From Lachnospiraceae bacterium (GTDB lineage Bacteria > Bacillota > Clostridia > Lachnospirales > Lachnospiraceae), in NCBI GenBank assembly GCA_019424135.1, contig JAHYZZ010000024.1, positions 1 to 38,133 of the forward strand: a stretch of DNA of 38,133 nt, read 5' to 3'. Both the position numbers and the translations under genes were made by a program. The stretch's first letter is position 1. Every line of letters starts with the position of its first letter. The notes beneath the pieces were generated by a model. The model saw only the letters and a list, made by a program, of their open reading frames with translations, was not told the DNA's origin and made no database searches. Positions 22,470 through 31,475 of this stretch are shown one piece after another.

Positions 22470-23864
22470 TTACTCCATATTTCCCGGAAATTTTGGAATC
22501 CCGTCAAAACCAGCTTTTAGGTCCTCATCCGTTGGGATATAATCCGTCATTTCTCCATTATGGAACTTCTCATAAGCCATCATATCGAAATACCCGGTAC
22601 CGGTCAAACCAAAGACAATGGTTTTTTCTTCTCCGGTCTCTTTGCATTTTTCAGCTTCGTCTATAGCCACTTTGATAGCGTGACTGCTCTCTGGTGCTGG
22701 AAGAATACCTTCTACTCTGGCGAACTCTTCAGCCGCCTTGAAAACCGCTGTCTGTTCCACTGATCTAGCCTCCATATATCCGTCCGCATATAACTGAGAC
22801 AAGATGGAACTCATACCATGATACCTAAGCCCTCCGGCATGATTCGGAGATGGAATAAATCCACTTCCAAGGGTATACATCTTCGCCAGTGGACACACCA
22901 TTCCCGTATCACAGAAATCATAAGCATAAACGCCTCTGGTCAAACTTGGACAGGACGCCGGTTCCACAGCGATAAATTGATAATCCTTCTCTCCTCGTAG
23001 CTTTTCTCCCATAAATGGAGAGATCAGACCTCCCAGGTTCGATCCGCCTCCTGCACAGCCAATAATCATATCCGGCACAATCCCGTACTGGTCAAGCGCT
23101 GCCTTCGTCTCCATTCCGATGATGGACTGGTGAAGCAGCACCTGATTTAACACACTTCCCAGCACATAACGGTATCCTTCATTTTGCATGGCAGTCTCCA
23201 CCGCTTCCGAGATCGCACACCCAAGGCTTCCACTGGTACCCGGATGTTCCGCCAGGATCTTCTTTCCAATCTCCGTGTCCATGGACGGCGACGGTGTCAC
23301 ACTTGCTCCATAAGTACGCATCACCTCACGGCGGAATGGCTTTTGCTCATAAGAACACTTTACCATGTACACCTTACAATCCAGTCCCAGATAGGCACAC
23401 GCCATAGAAAGAGCGGTTCCCCACTGTCCGGCTCCTGTTTCGGTCGTAACGCCCTTCAATCCCTGTTTTTTCGCATAATAGGCCTGGGCTATAGCGGAAT
23501 TTAACTTGTGGCTTCCACTGGTATTATTGCCTTCAAATTTATAATAGATCTTTGCCGGCGTCTGTAGCTTTTCTTCCAGGCAGTAGGCGCGTACCAGTGG
23601 AGACGGTCGGTACATCTTATAGAAATCTTGAATTTCCTGAGGAATATCGATATAACGGTGATCATTATCCAGCTCTTGTTCTACCAGTTCCTCGCAGAAT
23701 ACTGCCGATAATTCCTCTGCCGTCATAGGCTTTAATGTCCCAGGATTTAAAAGCGGTGCCGGTTTATTTGTCATATCCGCCCGTACATTATACCAGGTCT
23801 TTGGCATTTCGCTCTCAGATAGATAAATCTTATAGGGAATCTTCTGGTCTCTTGCATCTTTCAT
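22470..23864 (-). CDS. Stand-alone tryptophan synthase beta chain, TrpB2 type
   Basis: PLP enzyme that joins indole and serine into tryptophan. 464 aa, about 60 longer than TrpB1, with the long N-terminal region of TrpB2. PLP Lys120 in GSHKLNSA, catalytic Glu142 (TETGAGQWG) and the phosphate-binding CAGGGSNLGG. TrpB2 does not pair with TrpA in the usual way, and no trpA or other trp biosynthesis gene is near, so it probably salvages free indole. A UGG-specifier T-box precedes it. AAAGGAG is 10 nt before ATG 23864. Confidence 0.95.
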   Translation of the reverse strand: MKDARDQKIPYKIYLSESEMPKTWYNVRADMTNKPAPLLNPGTLKPMTAEELSAVFCEELVEQELDNDHRYIDIPQEIQDFYKMYRPSPLVRAYCLEEKLQTPAKIYYKFEGNNTSGSHKLNSAIAQAYYAKKQGLKGVTTETGAGQWGTALSMACAYLGLDCKVYMVKCSYEQKPFRREVMRTYGASVTPSPSMDTEIGKKILAEHPGTSGSLGCAISEAVETAMQNEGYRYVLGSVLNQVLLHQSIIGMETKAALDQYGIVPDMIIGCAGGGSNLGGLISPFMGEKLRGEKDYQFIAVEPASCPSLTRGVYAYDFCDTGMVCPLAKMYTLGSGFIPSPNHAGGLRYHGMSSILSQLYADGYMEARSVEQTAVFKAAEEFARVEGILPAPESSHAIKVAIDEAEKCKETGEEKTIVFGLTGTGYFDMMAYEKFHNGEMTDYIPTDEDLKAGFDGIPKFPGNME

Positions 23865-23950
23865 AGTTTTTGATCTCCTTTCCTAAATCACCTCAGAGCT
23901 CTGATAGAAGCCCTGGTCTGAATAATGATGGAATAAGGATTCTTAACATA

Positions 23951-24245
23951 ATAAAATGCCCTTATCCCATACAGTTACATCTGCTGGGACAAGAGCATAA
24001 CTCACAACTCCTGCGGTGCCACCCGGCTTGGTGCGTCTTTTCGCACCCACTTAATGCGTACCAACATACGCCGGTCTTGATAACGGAGAATCCTCTCCGG
24101 CTCCCCTACTTGGACTTTGCCGTTTGGTTCGCCCTTGGAAGTCCATTCTCTGCCATTCCTTTCTGCTGCAATCCCACCGCCTGCAGCTCTCTGTAAGAGG
24201 CATCTGACAAATACTCACTCTTCTTCAACGGTTTTAAAATATTTA
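23951..24245 (-). ncRNA. T-box leader with tryptophan (UGG) specifier
   Basis: Minus strand order: stem I with AGTA (about 24205-24215), the AGAGAGCTG...GGCGGTG region, the specifier loop AATGGACTTCC with codon TGG at 24143-24145, stem III with CCGTTATC, the T-box CGGGTGGCACCGCAG (24011-24025), and a terminator of 13 bp (23957-23969 / 23985-23997) followed by TTTTAT. Uncharged tRNA-Trp should stabilise the antiterminator and turn on TrpB2 and the hydrolase. The leader is about 375 nt. Confidence 0.94.
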
Positions 24246-24250
24246 CAGAT

Positions 24251-24279
24251 ACTTTACCACCATTATATGCAGACGTCAA
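24251..24279 (-). promoter_or_regulatory. Promoter of the TrpB2 operon
   Basis: Minus strand TTGACG (24274-24279), 17 nt, TAAAGT (24251-24256), which places the start at about 24243, just before T-box stem I. From here to the rplT terminator (24280-24416) I see nothing else. Confidence 0.6.
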
Positions 24280-24416
24280 TACTTTTTTTACAATTTATTT
24301 TTACGAATCCTCTCCTCTTTCTTCACAAATGGCTGTTTCAACTTATCAGTCCCCAAATCCTCTGATACTGCTCTCATATACAGGCTGTATCATACCGGCA
24401 TTGATCTAGCGCCTAT

Positions 24417-24446
24417 AAAAAGAACCGGAACAATTCTGTTCCGGTT
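24417..24446 (-). terminator. Terminator of infC-rpmI-rplT
   Basis: AACCGGAACA (24423-24432) pairs with TGTTCCGGTT (24437-24446), 10 bp, loop 4 nt, with CTTTTT following on the minus strand. 25 nt after the rplT stop. Confidence 0.88.
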
Positions 24447-24470
24447 CCTATGATTCATCTGATCTATAAA

Positions 24471-24827
24471 TTAAGCAAGCTTTGCCTTTGCCGCTTCTGC
24501 CAATGCAGCAAAACCATCCTTGTCATTGACTGCCATCTCAGCCAGCATCTTTCTGTTCATATCTACATTTGCCAGCTTCAGTCCATGCATAAATTTGCTG
24601 TAAGACAGGCCATTCATTCTTGCAGCCGCATTGATACGTGCAATCCACAGCTGACGCATCTGACGTTTGCGCTGCTTTCTTCCTGCATAGGAAGAAGCCA
24701 AAGCTCTCATGACAGACTGTTTTGCCACTCTGTACTGTTTAGAGCGTGCTCCTCTATATCCTTTTGCCAGTTTCAAAGTTCTGTTATGTTTCTTCTTTGC
24801 GTTTAATCCGCCTTTAATTCTTGCCAT
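24471..24827 (-). CDS. rplT: 50S ribosomal protein L20
   Basis: 118 aa. Canonical: MARIKGGLNAKKKHNRTLKLAKG, RKQRKRQMRQLWIARINAAAR and the C-terminal domain that binds 23S rRNA and, in Firmicutes, its own leader mRNA. Last gene of infC-rpmI-rplT. AGGAGG is 10 nt before ATG. Confidence 0.98.
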   Translation of the reverse strand: MARIKGGLNAKKKHNRTLKLAKGYRGARSKQYRVAKQSVMRALASSYAGRKQRKRQMRQLWIARINAAARMNGLSYSKFMHGLKLANVDMNRKMLAEMAVNDKDGFAALAEAAKAKLA

Positions 24828-24861
24828 CTCTTATTTTCCTCCTTCTATCGCCACTGATATC

Positions 24862-25059
24862 TTACAGATATGGTAATACTTTCTTCATATTCTTAACGTT
24901 GGTTGCATCTGTAACAGTCGGCTTTCTAAGATTTCTCTTTCTCTTCGCTGATTTCTTAGTCAAGATATGGCTCTTATAAGCTTTGTTTCTTACTAACTTT
25001 CCTGTACCTGTTTTTTTGAAGCGCTTTGCAGCTGCTCTATTTGTTTTGATTTTTGGCAT
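24862..25059 (-). CDS. rpmI: 50S ribosomal protein L35
   Basis: 65 aa, MPKIKTNRAAAKRFKKTGTG start, highly basic, typical L35. AAGGAGG about 8 nt before ATG 25059. Lies between infC and rplT as in nearly all bacteria. Confidence 0.98.
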   Translation of the reverse strand: MPKIKTNRAAAKRFKKTGTGKLVRNKAYKSHILTKKSAKRKRNLRKPTVTDATNVKNMKKVLPYL

Positions 25060-25091
25060 AATAAGCTCCTCCTTAAAAATAAAATGTATTT

Positions 25092-25598
25092 TTAACGTTT
25101 TTCAGTTAAAACCATGCTCATGTTTCTGCCTTCCAGCTTCGGTGCCTTCTCAACGACTGCCATATCTTCCAGCATCTTCGCAAAATCATCCAGAATATGT
25201 CTGCTCTGCTGTACATGGGCCATCTCACGTCCACGGAACCGCAGTGTGACTTTTACCTTATTGCCCTTGCTGATAAACTTCTTTGCATTATTGACCTTGG
25301 TATTCAGGTCATTGGTGTCGATATTCGGAGAAAGACGTACTTCTTTAATTTCTACCGTCTTCTGTTTCTTCCTCGCCTCTTTCTCCTTCCTTGCAAGCTC
25401 ATACTTATATTTTCCATAATCGATGATCTTACATACCGGAGGCTGTGCCTTCGGGGCGATCTTCACCAGATCCAGTTCCGCTTCCTGCGCAATTTTCATA
25501 GCTTCCCTGGGCGACATAATCCCTATCTGTTCTCCGTTCTCTCCAATTACCCGGACTTCTTTGTCACGGATCTGCCCGTTAATCATTAACTCGCTAAT
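25092..25598 (-). CDS. infC: Translation initiation factor IF-3, probable AUU start
   Basis: Keeps 30S subunits free and checks the start codon. Both domains are present: NGQIRDKEVRVIGENGEQIG at the N-terminus and SKGNKVKVTLRFRGREMAH in the C-terminal half. The first in-frame ATG (25586) is 21 nt from GGAGG. Four codons earlier an in-frame ATT at 25598 lies 9 nt from it, giving the N-terminus ISELMINGQIRDK. infC using AUU is known in other bacteria, where IF-3 represses its own message by rejecting that codon. The ATG start (164 aa) remains possible. Confidence 0.93.
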   Translation of the reverse strand: MSELMINGQIRDKEVRVIGENGEQIGIMSPREAMKIAQEAELDLVKIAPKAQPPVCKIIDYGKYKYELARKEKEARKKQKTVEIKEVRLSPNIDTNDLNTKVNNAKKFISKGNKVKVTLRFRGREMAHVQQSRHILDDFAKMLEDMAVVEKAPKLEGRNMSMVLTEKR

Positions 25599-25617
25599 TG
25601 TCCTGTACCTCCATTAC

Positions 25618-25774
25618 AAAAAAATAAGTGAACAGTTCGAGACTATCCACTTGCATATCAGCACAAAAAACATTATCATATAAGATACATTTTTCTACAC
25701 AATATCAAACCAATAGTCACTCACTTGTGCTATGGTGAGAGTGGATACTCTTCTTTCTTTTTCATACAAATATT
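25618..25774 (-). ncRNA. infC-rpmI-rplT leader, L20-type attenuator
   Basis: Minus strand TATCCACT (25740-25747) near the 5' end can pair at long range with AGTGGATA (25644-25651). That second block is also one arm of a terminator stem AAGTGGATAGT (25642-25652) / 25626-25636 with seven T after it. The two folds exclude each other, as in the L20 leaders of Firmicutes, where L20 binding favours termination. Confidence 0.8.
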
Positions 25775-25803
25775 AATCTATCATAGTTCTTTGTTTCTGT
25801 CAA
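25775..25803 (-). promoter_or_regulatory. Promoter of infC-rpmI-rplT
   Basis: Minus strand TTGACA (25798-25803), 17 nt, TAGATT (25775-25780), just upstream of the leader. Confidence 0.75.
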
Positions 25804-25838
25804 CCTCTATCCATTAAAAAAATAGTTGATTTTCTCCC

Positions 25839-25867
25839 TTGTATCCTATGCAATCTTTCTATATAAT
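25839..25867 (+). promoter_or_regulatory. Promoter of the sodium symporter gene
   Basis: TTGTAT (25839-25844), 17 nt, TATAAT (25862-25867), 40 nt before ATG 25908, divergent from the infC promoter 36 bp away. Confidence 0.7.
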
Positions 25868-25907
25868 GAAAAACACGTATATAAATTCATTGAGGAGGAT
25901 TTCACAA

Positions 25908-27263
25908 ATGAAAAACAGAAGCAGTTTTTCCGGCAAACTTGGTTTTGTCCTTGCAGCTGCCGGTTCTGCCGTAGGTCTTGGAAACATCTGGCGTTTCCCA
26001 TACCTTGCGGCACAATATGGGGGCGGTACATTTCTTCTTATCTATCTGATCTTGGCTGTCACATTTGGATTTTCACTGATGATCGCCGAAGTTGCCATCG
26101 GGCGAAAGACAGGTCTTAGCGCCATCGGCGCCTTCAAATCCCTGGATTCCCGTTTTGGTTTCCTGGGGATCCTGGCAGCTCTGGTGCCAATCATCATCTT
26201 CCCTTATTATTCTGTGATCGGCGGATGGGTCATCAAATACTTTTTTGTCTTCCTGTCTGGAAACGTCTCTTCTGCCGCAGGAGATGACTATTTTACTGGT
26301 TTTGTAAGCAATACTTTTGAGCCACTTGGCTGGTTCCTAATTTTCCTTGGCATCACCGCTGTCATCGTTCTTTTCGGAGTGGAGAAAGGCATCGAAAAGG
26401 TGAGCAAGTTTTTAATGCCTGTGCTGGTCATTTTGGCCATTGGTATTTCCATCTATTGCCTGACCATGGATGGGGCCCTGGACGGTTTCGCCTATTATGT
26501 AGAGCCTCATATGAGCGACGTTTCGGCTAAGACAATTCTGGCAGCCATGGGACAGCTCTTTTACTCTATGTCTTTAGCCATGGGCATCATGGTTACCTAC
26601 GGCTCCTATATGCGCAAAGATACAAATCTGGAAAGCTCTGTACGACAGATTGAGATTTTTGACACGGCCATAGCTTTTCTGGCAGGTTTGATGGTTATTC
26701 CTGCAGTATTCGTCTTTTCCGGCGGAGATCCAAAGATTTTAAAAAGCGGTCCAAGCCTGATGTTTGTGATCCTTCCAAAGGTTTTTGACACCATGCACTT
26801 TGGCAATGCCGTTGGTGCAGCCTTTTTCCTGCTGGTAATCTTCGCGGCACTGACCTCTTCCATCTCCCTGATGGAAACGATTGTATCCATTTTTCAGGAT
26901 AAATTCCACTGGGCGCGCAGACATGCCTGCCTGTTCGTGGCTGTAATGTCATTGGTCCTGGGGATTCCATCCTCCCTTGGTTTTGGACCGTTGTCCTTTA
27001 TCACATGGACTGGTATGACCATCCTGGATATCATGGACTTTGTCAGCAACAGTGTACTGATGCCTATTGTAGCTTTTTTCACCTGTATCTTTGTTGGCTT
27101 CTTCATCGGACCAAAAAGTATCTCAGAAGAGGTTCGCATCACCAATGGAAAGTTTGCGGGAGAAAAACTATTCAACATCATGATCAAATGGGTCACTCCT
27201 GTCTTTCTGATCCTGATCCTGGTAAGCTCAGTAGCCAATGCCATGGGTTGGTTCACTCTTTAG
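25908..27263 (+). CDS. Sodium-dependent transporter, NSS (SLC6) family
   Basis: 451 aa with 11-12 hydrophobic segments. The unwound TM1 signature GSAVGLGNIWRFPYLAAQYGGG (split here as GSAVGLGNIW and RFPYLAA) carries Na+ and substrate ligands. Bacterial members take up amino acids (LeuT, MhsT, TnaT). The tryptophan-rich neighbourhood makes an aromatic substrate tempting, but no T-box stands in front of it, so this is only inference. GAGGAGG 9 nt before ATG 25908 fixes the start; upstream in-frame codons overlap the promoter. Confidence 0.93.
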   Translation: MKNRSSFSGKLGFVLAAAGSAVGLGNIWRFPYLAAQYGGGTFLLIYLILAVTFGFSLMIAEVAIGRKTGLSAIGAFKSLDSRFGFLGILAALVPIIIFPYYSVIGGWVIKYFFVFLSGNVSSAAGDDYFTGFVSNTFEPLGWFLIFLGITAVIVLFGVEKGIEKVSKFLMPVLVILAIGISIYCLTMDGALDGFAYYVEPHMSDVSAKTILAAMGQLFYSMSLAMGIMVTYGSYMRKDTNLESSVRQIEIFDTAIAFLAGLMVIPAVFVFSGGDPKILKSGPSLMFVILPKVFDTMHFGNAVGAAFFLLVIFAALTSSISLMETIVSIFQDKFHWARRHACLFVAVMSLVLGIPSSLGFGPLSFITWTGMTILDIMDFVSNSVLMPIVAFFTCIFVGFFIGPKSISEEVRITNGKFAGEKLFNIMIKWVTPVFLILILVSSVANAMGWFTL

Positions 27264-27279
27264 AAATATCTTTAAGCTA

Positions 27280-27310
27280 AAAAACCTGCGGCATATGTCC
27301 GCAGGTTTTT
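27280..27310. terminator. Bidirectional terminator between symporter and ABC exporter
   Basis: AAAAACCTGCGG (27280-27291) / CCGCAGGTTTTT (27299-27310), 12 bp, T/A-runs on both sides. Serves the convergent genes on either side. Confidence 0.9.
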
Positions 27311-27328
27311 CTATCAAATATAAAAGTC

Positions 27329-29218
27329 TTATGACAGCTCCAGTTTTCCGGTATATAGCTGATAATAAGTTCCTCTCTGAGCGATCAGATCTTCATGATC
27401 CCCTCTTTCAATAATCCTTCCATGCTCCAATACCATAATCGCATCACTGTTACGGATCGTGGAAAGCCTGTGGGCAATCACGAATACAGTCCGTCCCTTC
27501 ATCAGGTTATCCATACCCTGCTGGACGATACGCTCCGTTCTTGTATCAATACTGGAGGTTGCCTCGTCTAGAATCAGCACCGGCGGATCTGCAATGGCCG
27601 CCCTTGCGATAGCAAGAAGCTGTCTTTGCCCCTGAGAAAGTTCTTCCCCGTCTCCACTTAGCATCGTATCATAGCCCTTTGGCAGCATCTTGATAAACTG
27701 ATCTGCATAAGCAAGTTTCGCCGCACTGTAGACCTCTTCATCTGTTGCTTCCAGCTTTCCATAACGGATATTCTCCATAATCGTCCCGGTAAACAGGTGA
27801 GTATCCTGCAAAACGATGCCAAGAGAATGACGCAGATCCGCTTTTTTGATCTTATTGATATTGATGCCGTCATAACGGATCTTTCCATCCTGTACATCGT
27901 AGAATCGGTTAATCAGGTTGGTAATCGTCGTCTTTCCGGCTCCGGTAGAGCCGACAAAAGCCAGCTTCTGTCCCGGCTTCGCATATAGTGTCAAGTCGTG
28001 AAGCACCACGTGATCAGGCTCATAGCCAAAAGACATATCATAGAATCTTACGTCTCCCTTCAGTTCAGTATAGGTCACTGTCCCGTCTGACTGATGCGGA
28101 TGCTTCCAAGCCCACATTCCGGTACGTTCTTCGCACTCTATGATTTCTCCATGTTCATCTTTCTTTGCATTGACCAACGTAACATACCCTTCATCTGTCT
28201 CCGGCTCCTCATCCATCAGACCAAAGATCCGTTCTGCCCCGGCAAGAGCCATGACAATAGAGTTAAACTGCTGTGCCACCTGCATAAACGGCTGAGTGAA
28301 ACTTTTAGTGAACTGCAAATAAGAAGCCATAATACCAAGTGTAATATTTCCGATTCCCATAACAGAAAGGAATCCTCCAAGCACAGCCGTCAGTACAAAG
28401 AACAAGTTTCCGATATTTCCGATAATAGGTCCCATCACACTGGCAAATGTATGGGCATTCGCTGCACTTTCATATAACTTCTCGTTCAGTGCGTCAAATT
28501 CCTGCTTTGATTTTTTTTCGTGATTAAACACCTTCACCACTCTTTGTCCATTCATCCGCTCCTCCACGAATCCAGTAATATTCGCAAGGTCAATCTGCTG
28601 ACGGACAAAGTATTTTCCACTGTTTCCCCCGATAAACCTGGACACCAGAATCATCAGTCCAATCATCACAACCGCAAGAATCGTCAAAATCGGACTTAAG
28701 GCCAGCATGGCGATAAAGGTCACGATAATAGTAAACGCCGACATCAGCACCTGTGGGATGGACTGGTTGATCATCATACGAAGCGTATCCGTATCATTGG
28801 TATACAAACTCATGATTGAACCATTGGTATTCTGGTCAAAATATCGAATCGGCAGTTTCTGCATGTGTTCAAACATCTCATCCCTTACCCTCTTCAGGAC
28901 GCCCTGCCCGATCACAACCATCAGTCTTGTATATAAAAAGGTAGCCACCACTCCGGCCAGAAATATACATGCCAAAACAGTCAGTGCCCGATATAGTTCT
29001 GTATAATCCGGATTCTGATTTCCAATCAATGGAATGATGTAATCATCCAGCAAAAATCGAAGAGACAAAGACACGGAAATGCTGGCAACTGAACTGATCA
29101 AGATACAGATTAGCACCAGAATAAACTGTACTTTATAAACACTGGTCACATAACCAAGTAAACGTTTCGCCGTTTTCAGCGTGCTTTTCGTAACTTTAGG
29201 TTTTCCCTGATTACTCAT
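27329..29218 (-). CDS. ABC exporter, fused permease-ATPase, canonical-site subunit
   Basis: 629 aa. Six membrane segments in the first 330 residues, then an ATPase domain with Walker A GSTGAGKTT, signature LSQGQ, Walker B VLILDEAT with catalytic Glu, and the switch His in IAHRLST. Between the domains is an insert of about 45 residues (VNAKKDEHGEIIEC...). Its partner has an altered ATP site, so the two should form an asymmetric heterodimer like BmrCD or LmrCD, usually exporting drugs or lipids. Start overlaps the partner's stop by 8 nt. Confidence 0.93.
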   Translation of the reverse strand: MSNQGKPKVTKSTLKTAKRLLGYVTSVYKVQFILVLICILISSVASISVSLSLRFLLDDYIIPLIGNQNPDYTELYRALTVLACIFLAGVVATFLYTRLMVVIGQGVLKRVRDEMFEHMQKLPIRYFDQNTNGSIMSLYTNDTDTLRMMINQSIPQVLMSAFTIIVTFIAMLALSPILTILAVVMIGLMILVSRFIGGNSGKYFVRQQIDLANITGFVEERMNGQRVVKVFNHEKKSKQEFDALNEKLYESAANAHTFASVMGPIIGNIGNLFFVLTAVLGGFLSVMGIGNITLGIMASYLQFTKSFTQPFMQVAQQFNSIVMALAGAERIFGLMDEEPETDEGYVTLVNAKKDEHGEIIECEERTGMWAWKHPHQSDGTVTYTELKGDVRFYDMSFGYEPDHVVLHDLTLYAKPGQKLAFVGSTGAGKTTITNLINRFYDVQDGKIRYDGININKIKKADLRHSLGIVLQDTHLFTGTIMENIRYGKLEATDEEVYSAAKLAYADQFIKMLPKGYDTMLSGDGEELSQGQRQLLAIARAAIADPPVLILDEATSSIDTRTERIVQQGMDNLMKGRTVFVIAHRLSTIRNSDAIMVLEHGRIIERGDHEDLIAQRGTYYQLYTGKLELS

Positions 29219-30944
29219 CTTGCTCTCCTCCCTTCATCTGTGATTCATACACTTCCTGATAAATCTTATTCGTTTTCAGAAGTTCTTCAGAGGTTCCGAT
29301 TCCATCAATTTTTCCATTATCCATGACAATGATCATATCTGCGTCTTCTACGGATGAAATTCTCTGGGCAATAATAATCTTTGTCGTATCTGGAATTTCC
29401 TCACGAAATGCCTGACGAATCAGCGCATCCGTCCTGGTATCTACTGCACTGGTAGAATCATCCAGAATCAGGATCTTCGGCTTCTTTAGAAGGGCTCTGG
29501 CAATACACAGTCTCTGTTTCTGACCTCCGGATACATTATTTCCCCCCTCTACGATCATCGTATGATAACCGGCCGGAAACTCTCTGACAAATCCGTCAGC
29601 CTGAGCCAGCCGACAGACTCTCTGCACTTCTTCATCGCTGGCTTCCTCATCTCCCCAACGGATATTTTCATAAATGCTTCCAGTAAACAGGACATTTTTC
29701 TGGAGCACCATGGATACCTGGTTCCGCAAAGCCTCCAGATTGTATTTTCGTACATCTGTACCGCCTACTTTTACACATCCGCCTACCACATCATAAAGTC
29801 GGGGAATCAGCTGTACCAGTGTAGACTTCGCACTTCCGGTTCCGCCGATAATCCCAACGATCTGCCCGCTCTTAATGTGAAGATTGACATCTTTCAACGA
29901 AAGATTGCCACCTTCTCCAGCATAACTGAAATCTACATGTTCAAAATCAATGTCCCCATTCGGCACTTCCGTCAGCGCATCTGGAACATTTTCCATCTCC
30001 GGCACTTCCTCCAACACCTCACGAATACGATCGGAGGATGCCTCAGCGATCATAATCTGTACAAACACAAATGTAACGATCATAAGGGACATTAATATCT
30101 GCATGGCATAAACCATAATACTGGTCAGTTCTCCTGTCTGCATGTCTCCGGAAATGATGCTTTCTCCTCCGATCAGTACCAGACACAAAACTACGATATA
30201 CATGACAAACTGCATGACTGGAGAGTTCCATGCAACTATCTTTTCCGCCTTTGTAAACAGCTCAAATACCTTTAAGGAAATCTTGTTAAACTTTTTATTC
30301 TCATAATCCTCACGGACATATGCCTTTACCACACGGGCAGCATTCACGTTTTCCTGCACCGTATTGTTGAGCACATCATATTCATCAAATACGGCAATAA
30401 AATGCGGATGTGCTTTCTTGGCAATAAAAATGAGTGCTCCGCCAAGAATCGGTATCGTAACAAGCATCAGGAATGCGATCTCCAGATTGATCGTTGCCGT
30501 CATGATCCATGATAAAACAACCATAATCGGAGCTCTTGCCAGCATACGGATGGAGAACATAAATGCCATCTGCACATTCGTGATATCCGTCGTCAGTCTG
30601 GTCACCAGACTAGAAGTTGAAAAATGATCAATATTTCCAAAAGAAAAATCCTGTATCTTATAAAAGATATCTTTTCTTAAGTTCTTGGCATAGCCAGCCG
30701 CACCCACTGCAGCCACCTGTCCGGCCTTTGCACCAAAAAATAATGCCAGCATCGCCATCAAAACCAACAGGACTCCTGTTTTTATGATATACCCCATGTC
30801 TCCGTTCTTGATGCCAACATCAATGATATTCGCCATCAGAAGCGGAATCAGCACTTCCATCAGTACTTCCAAAGCCACCAGAAGCGGCGCGATAAAAGCC
30901 TGCTTTTTATATTCCCGTACCGACTGTAACAACTTTCGATTCAT
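29211..30944 (-). CDS. ABC exporter, fused permease-ATPase, degenerate-site subunit
   Basis: 577 aa: membrane domain with six segments, then the ATPase domain. The P-loop is GGTGSAKST (Ala for the usual Gly) and Walker B is ILILDDST, with Asp in place of the catalytic Glu; the signature VSGGQ is good. The switch region reads IIAQRISS, with Gln instead of His. This is the standard pattern of the degenerate half of a heterodimeric exporter. ATG 30944 shares its A with the TGA stop of the MarR gene. Confidence 0.93.
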   Translation of the reverse strand: MNRKLLQSVREYKKQAFIAPLLVALEVLMEVLIPLLMANIIDVGIKNGDMGYIIKTGVLLVLMAMLALFFGAKAGQVAAVGAAGYAKNLRKDIFYKIQDFSFGNIDHFSTSSLVTRLTTDITNVQMAFMFSIRMLARAPIMVVLSWIMTATINLEIAFLMLVTIPILGGALIFIAKKAHPHFIAVFDEYDVLNNTVQENVNAARVVKAYVREDYENKKFNKISLKVFELFTKAEKIVAWNSPVMQFVMYIVVLCLVLIGGESIISGDMQTGELTSIMVYAMQILMSLMIVTFVFVQIMIAEASSDRIREVLEEVPEMENVPDALTEVPNGDIDFEHVDFSYAGEGGNLSLKDVNLHIKSGQIVGIIGGTGSAKSTLVQLIPRLYDVVGGCVKVGGTDVRKYNLEALRNQVSMVLQKNVLFTGSIYENIRWGDEEASDEEVQRVCRLAQADGFVREFPAGYHTMIVEGGNNVSGGQKQRLCIARALLKKPKILILDDSTSAVDTRTDALIRQAFREEIPDTTKIIIAQRISSVEDADMIIVMDNGKIDGIGTSEELLKTNKIYQEVYESQMKGGEQDE

Positions 30945-31420
30945 CAGTCTTCCCTATCCTTTCCTGTTTTTTTCTCTTCATTCTTTTCCTCCTCAAAAGA
31001 TGCCAGATTCGAAGAGATCTGCTTCAAAACTCGCATGAACACCTCCATATCCTCTTGCGAGATTCCTTCCTGGATCCGCTCCTCCGCGTTTTCAATCGCA
31101 GACAGCAGCTGATGCCGTAGGCAAACCGCCTTGTCAGTCGGAACAATTCTCTTGAGTCTGGCGTCCTCCTTTACCGGCTCTCGATACAGATACCCCTTTT
31201 TTTCCAGCAGCTGAAGAATGCCTGTGGCAGTAGACCTTCGTACTTTAAACTCTTCTTCCAGATCCTTTTGAAACAGCTCTTTCTTCAGAGTCTCAAACAA
31301 AATAAAATGCAGAATACGCTTCTGCAAAATTGTAAGATCGTCCGGCTCATTCCGCCATAGCATCTGTCTCTTTAACTGGTGTGATACTCGACTGATCCAC
31401 TTTCCTGCATCATCTCCCAT
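30944..31420 (-). CDS. MarR-family transcriptional regulator of the ABC exporter
   Basis: 158 aa winged helix protein: LTILQKRILHFILFE, recognition region RRSTATGILQLLEKKGYL and the wing VKEDARLKRIVPT. The C-terminal tail is very charged (EEEKNEEKKTGK). I start at ATG 31420, with GAGGTGG 7 nt upstream; longer in-frame codons run back through the promoter. It is first in the operon and is coupled to the exporter genes by TGATG overlap, so it likely represses its own operon from the site at 31441-31469. Confidence 0.9.
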   Translation of the reverse strand: MGDDAGKWISRVSHQLKRQMLWRNEPDDLTILQKRILHFILFETLKKELFQKDLEEEFKVRRSTATGILQLLEKKGYLYREPVKEDARLKRIVPTDKAVCLRHQLLSAIENAEERIQEGISQEDMEVFMRVLKQISSNLASFEEEKNEEKKTGKDRED

Positions 31421-31440
31421 ATAACCACCACCTCTGTTTT

Positions 31441-31469
31441 GTTCGCTTGCTAACAGTTCGCTAACTAAC
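31441..31469. promoter_or_regulatory. Candidate MarR operator, repeated half-sites
   Basis: Plus strand GTTCGCTTGCTAAC (31441-31454), an imperfect palindrome GTTnGCnnGCnAAC, followed after one base by GTTCGCTAAC (31456-31465) and a further TAAC. It lies just downstream of the -10 box, where a bound repressor would block initiation. Confidence 0.6.
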
Positions 31470-31475
31470 ATCATT

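Noticed and set aside
23951..24245. Classical trp leader-peptide attenuator
   Set aside because: No Trp-rich reading frame; the conserved T-box blocks explain the leader fully.
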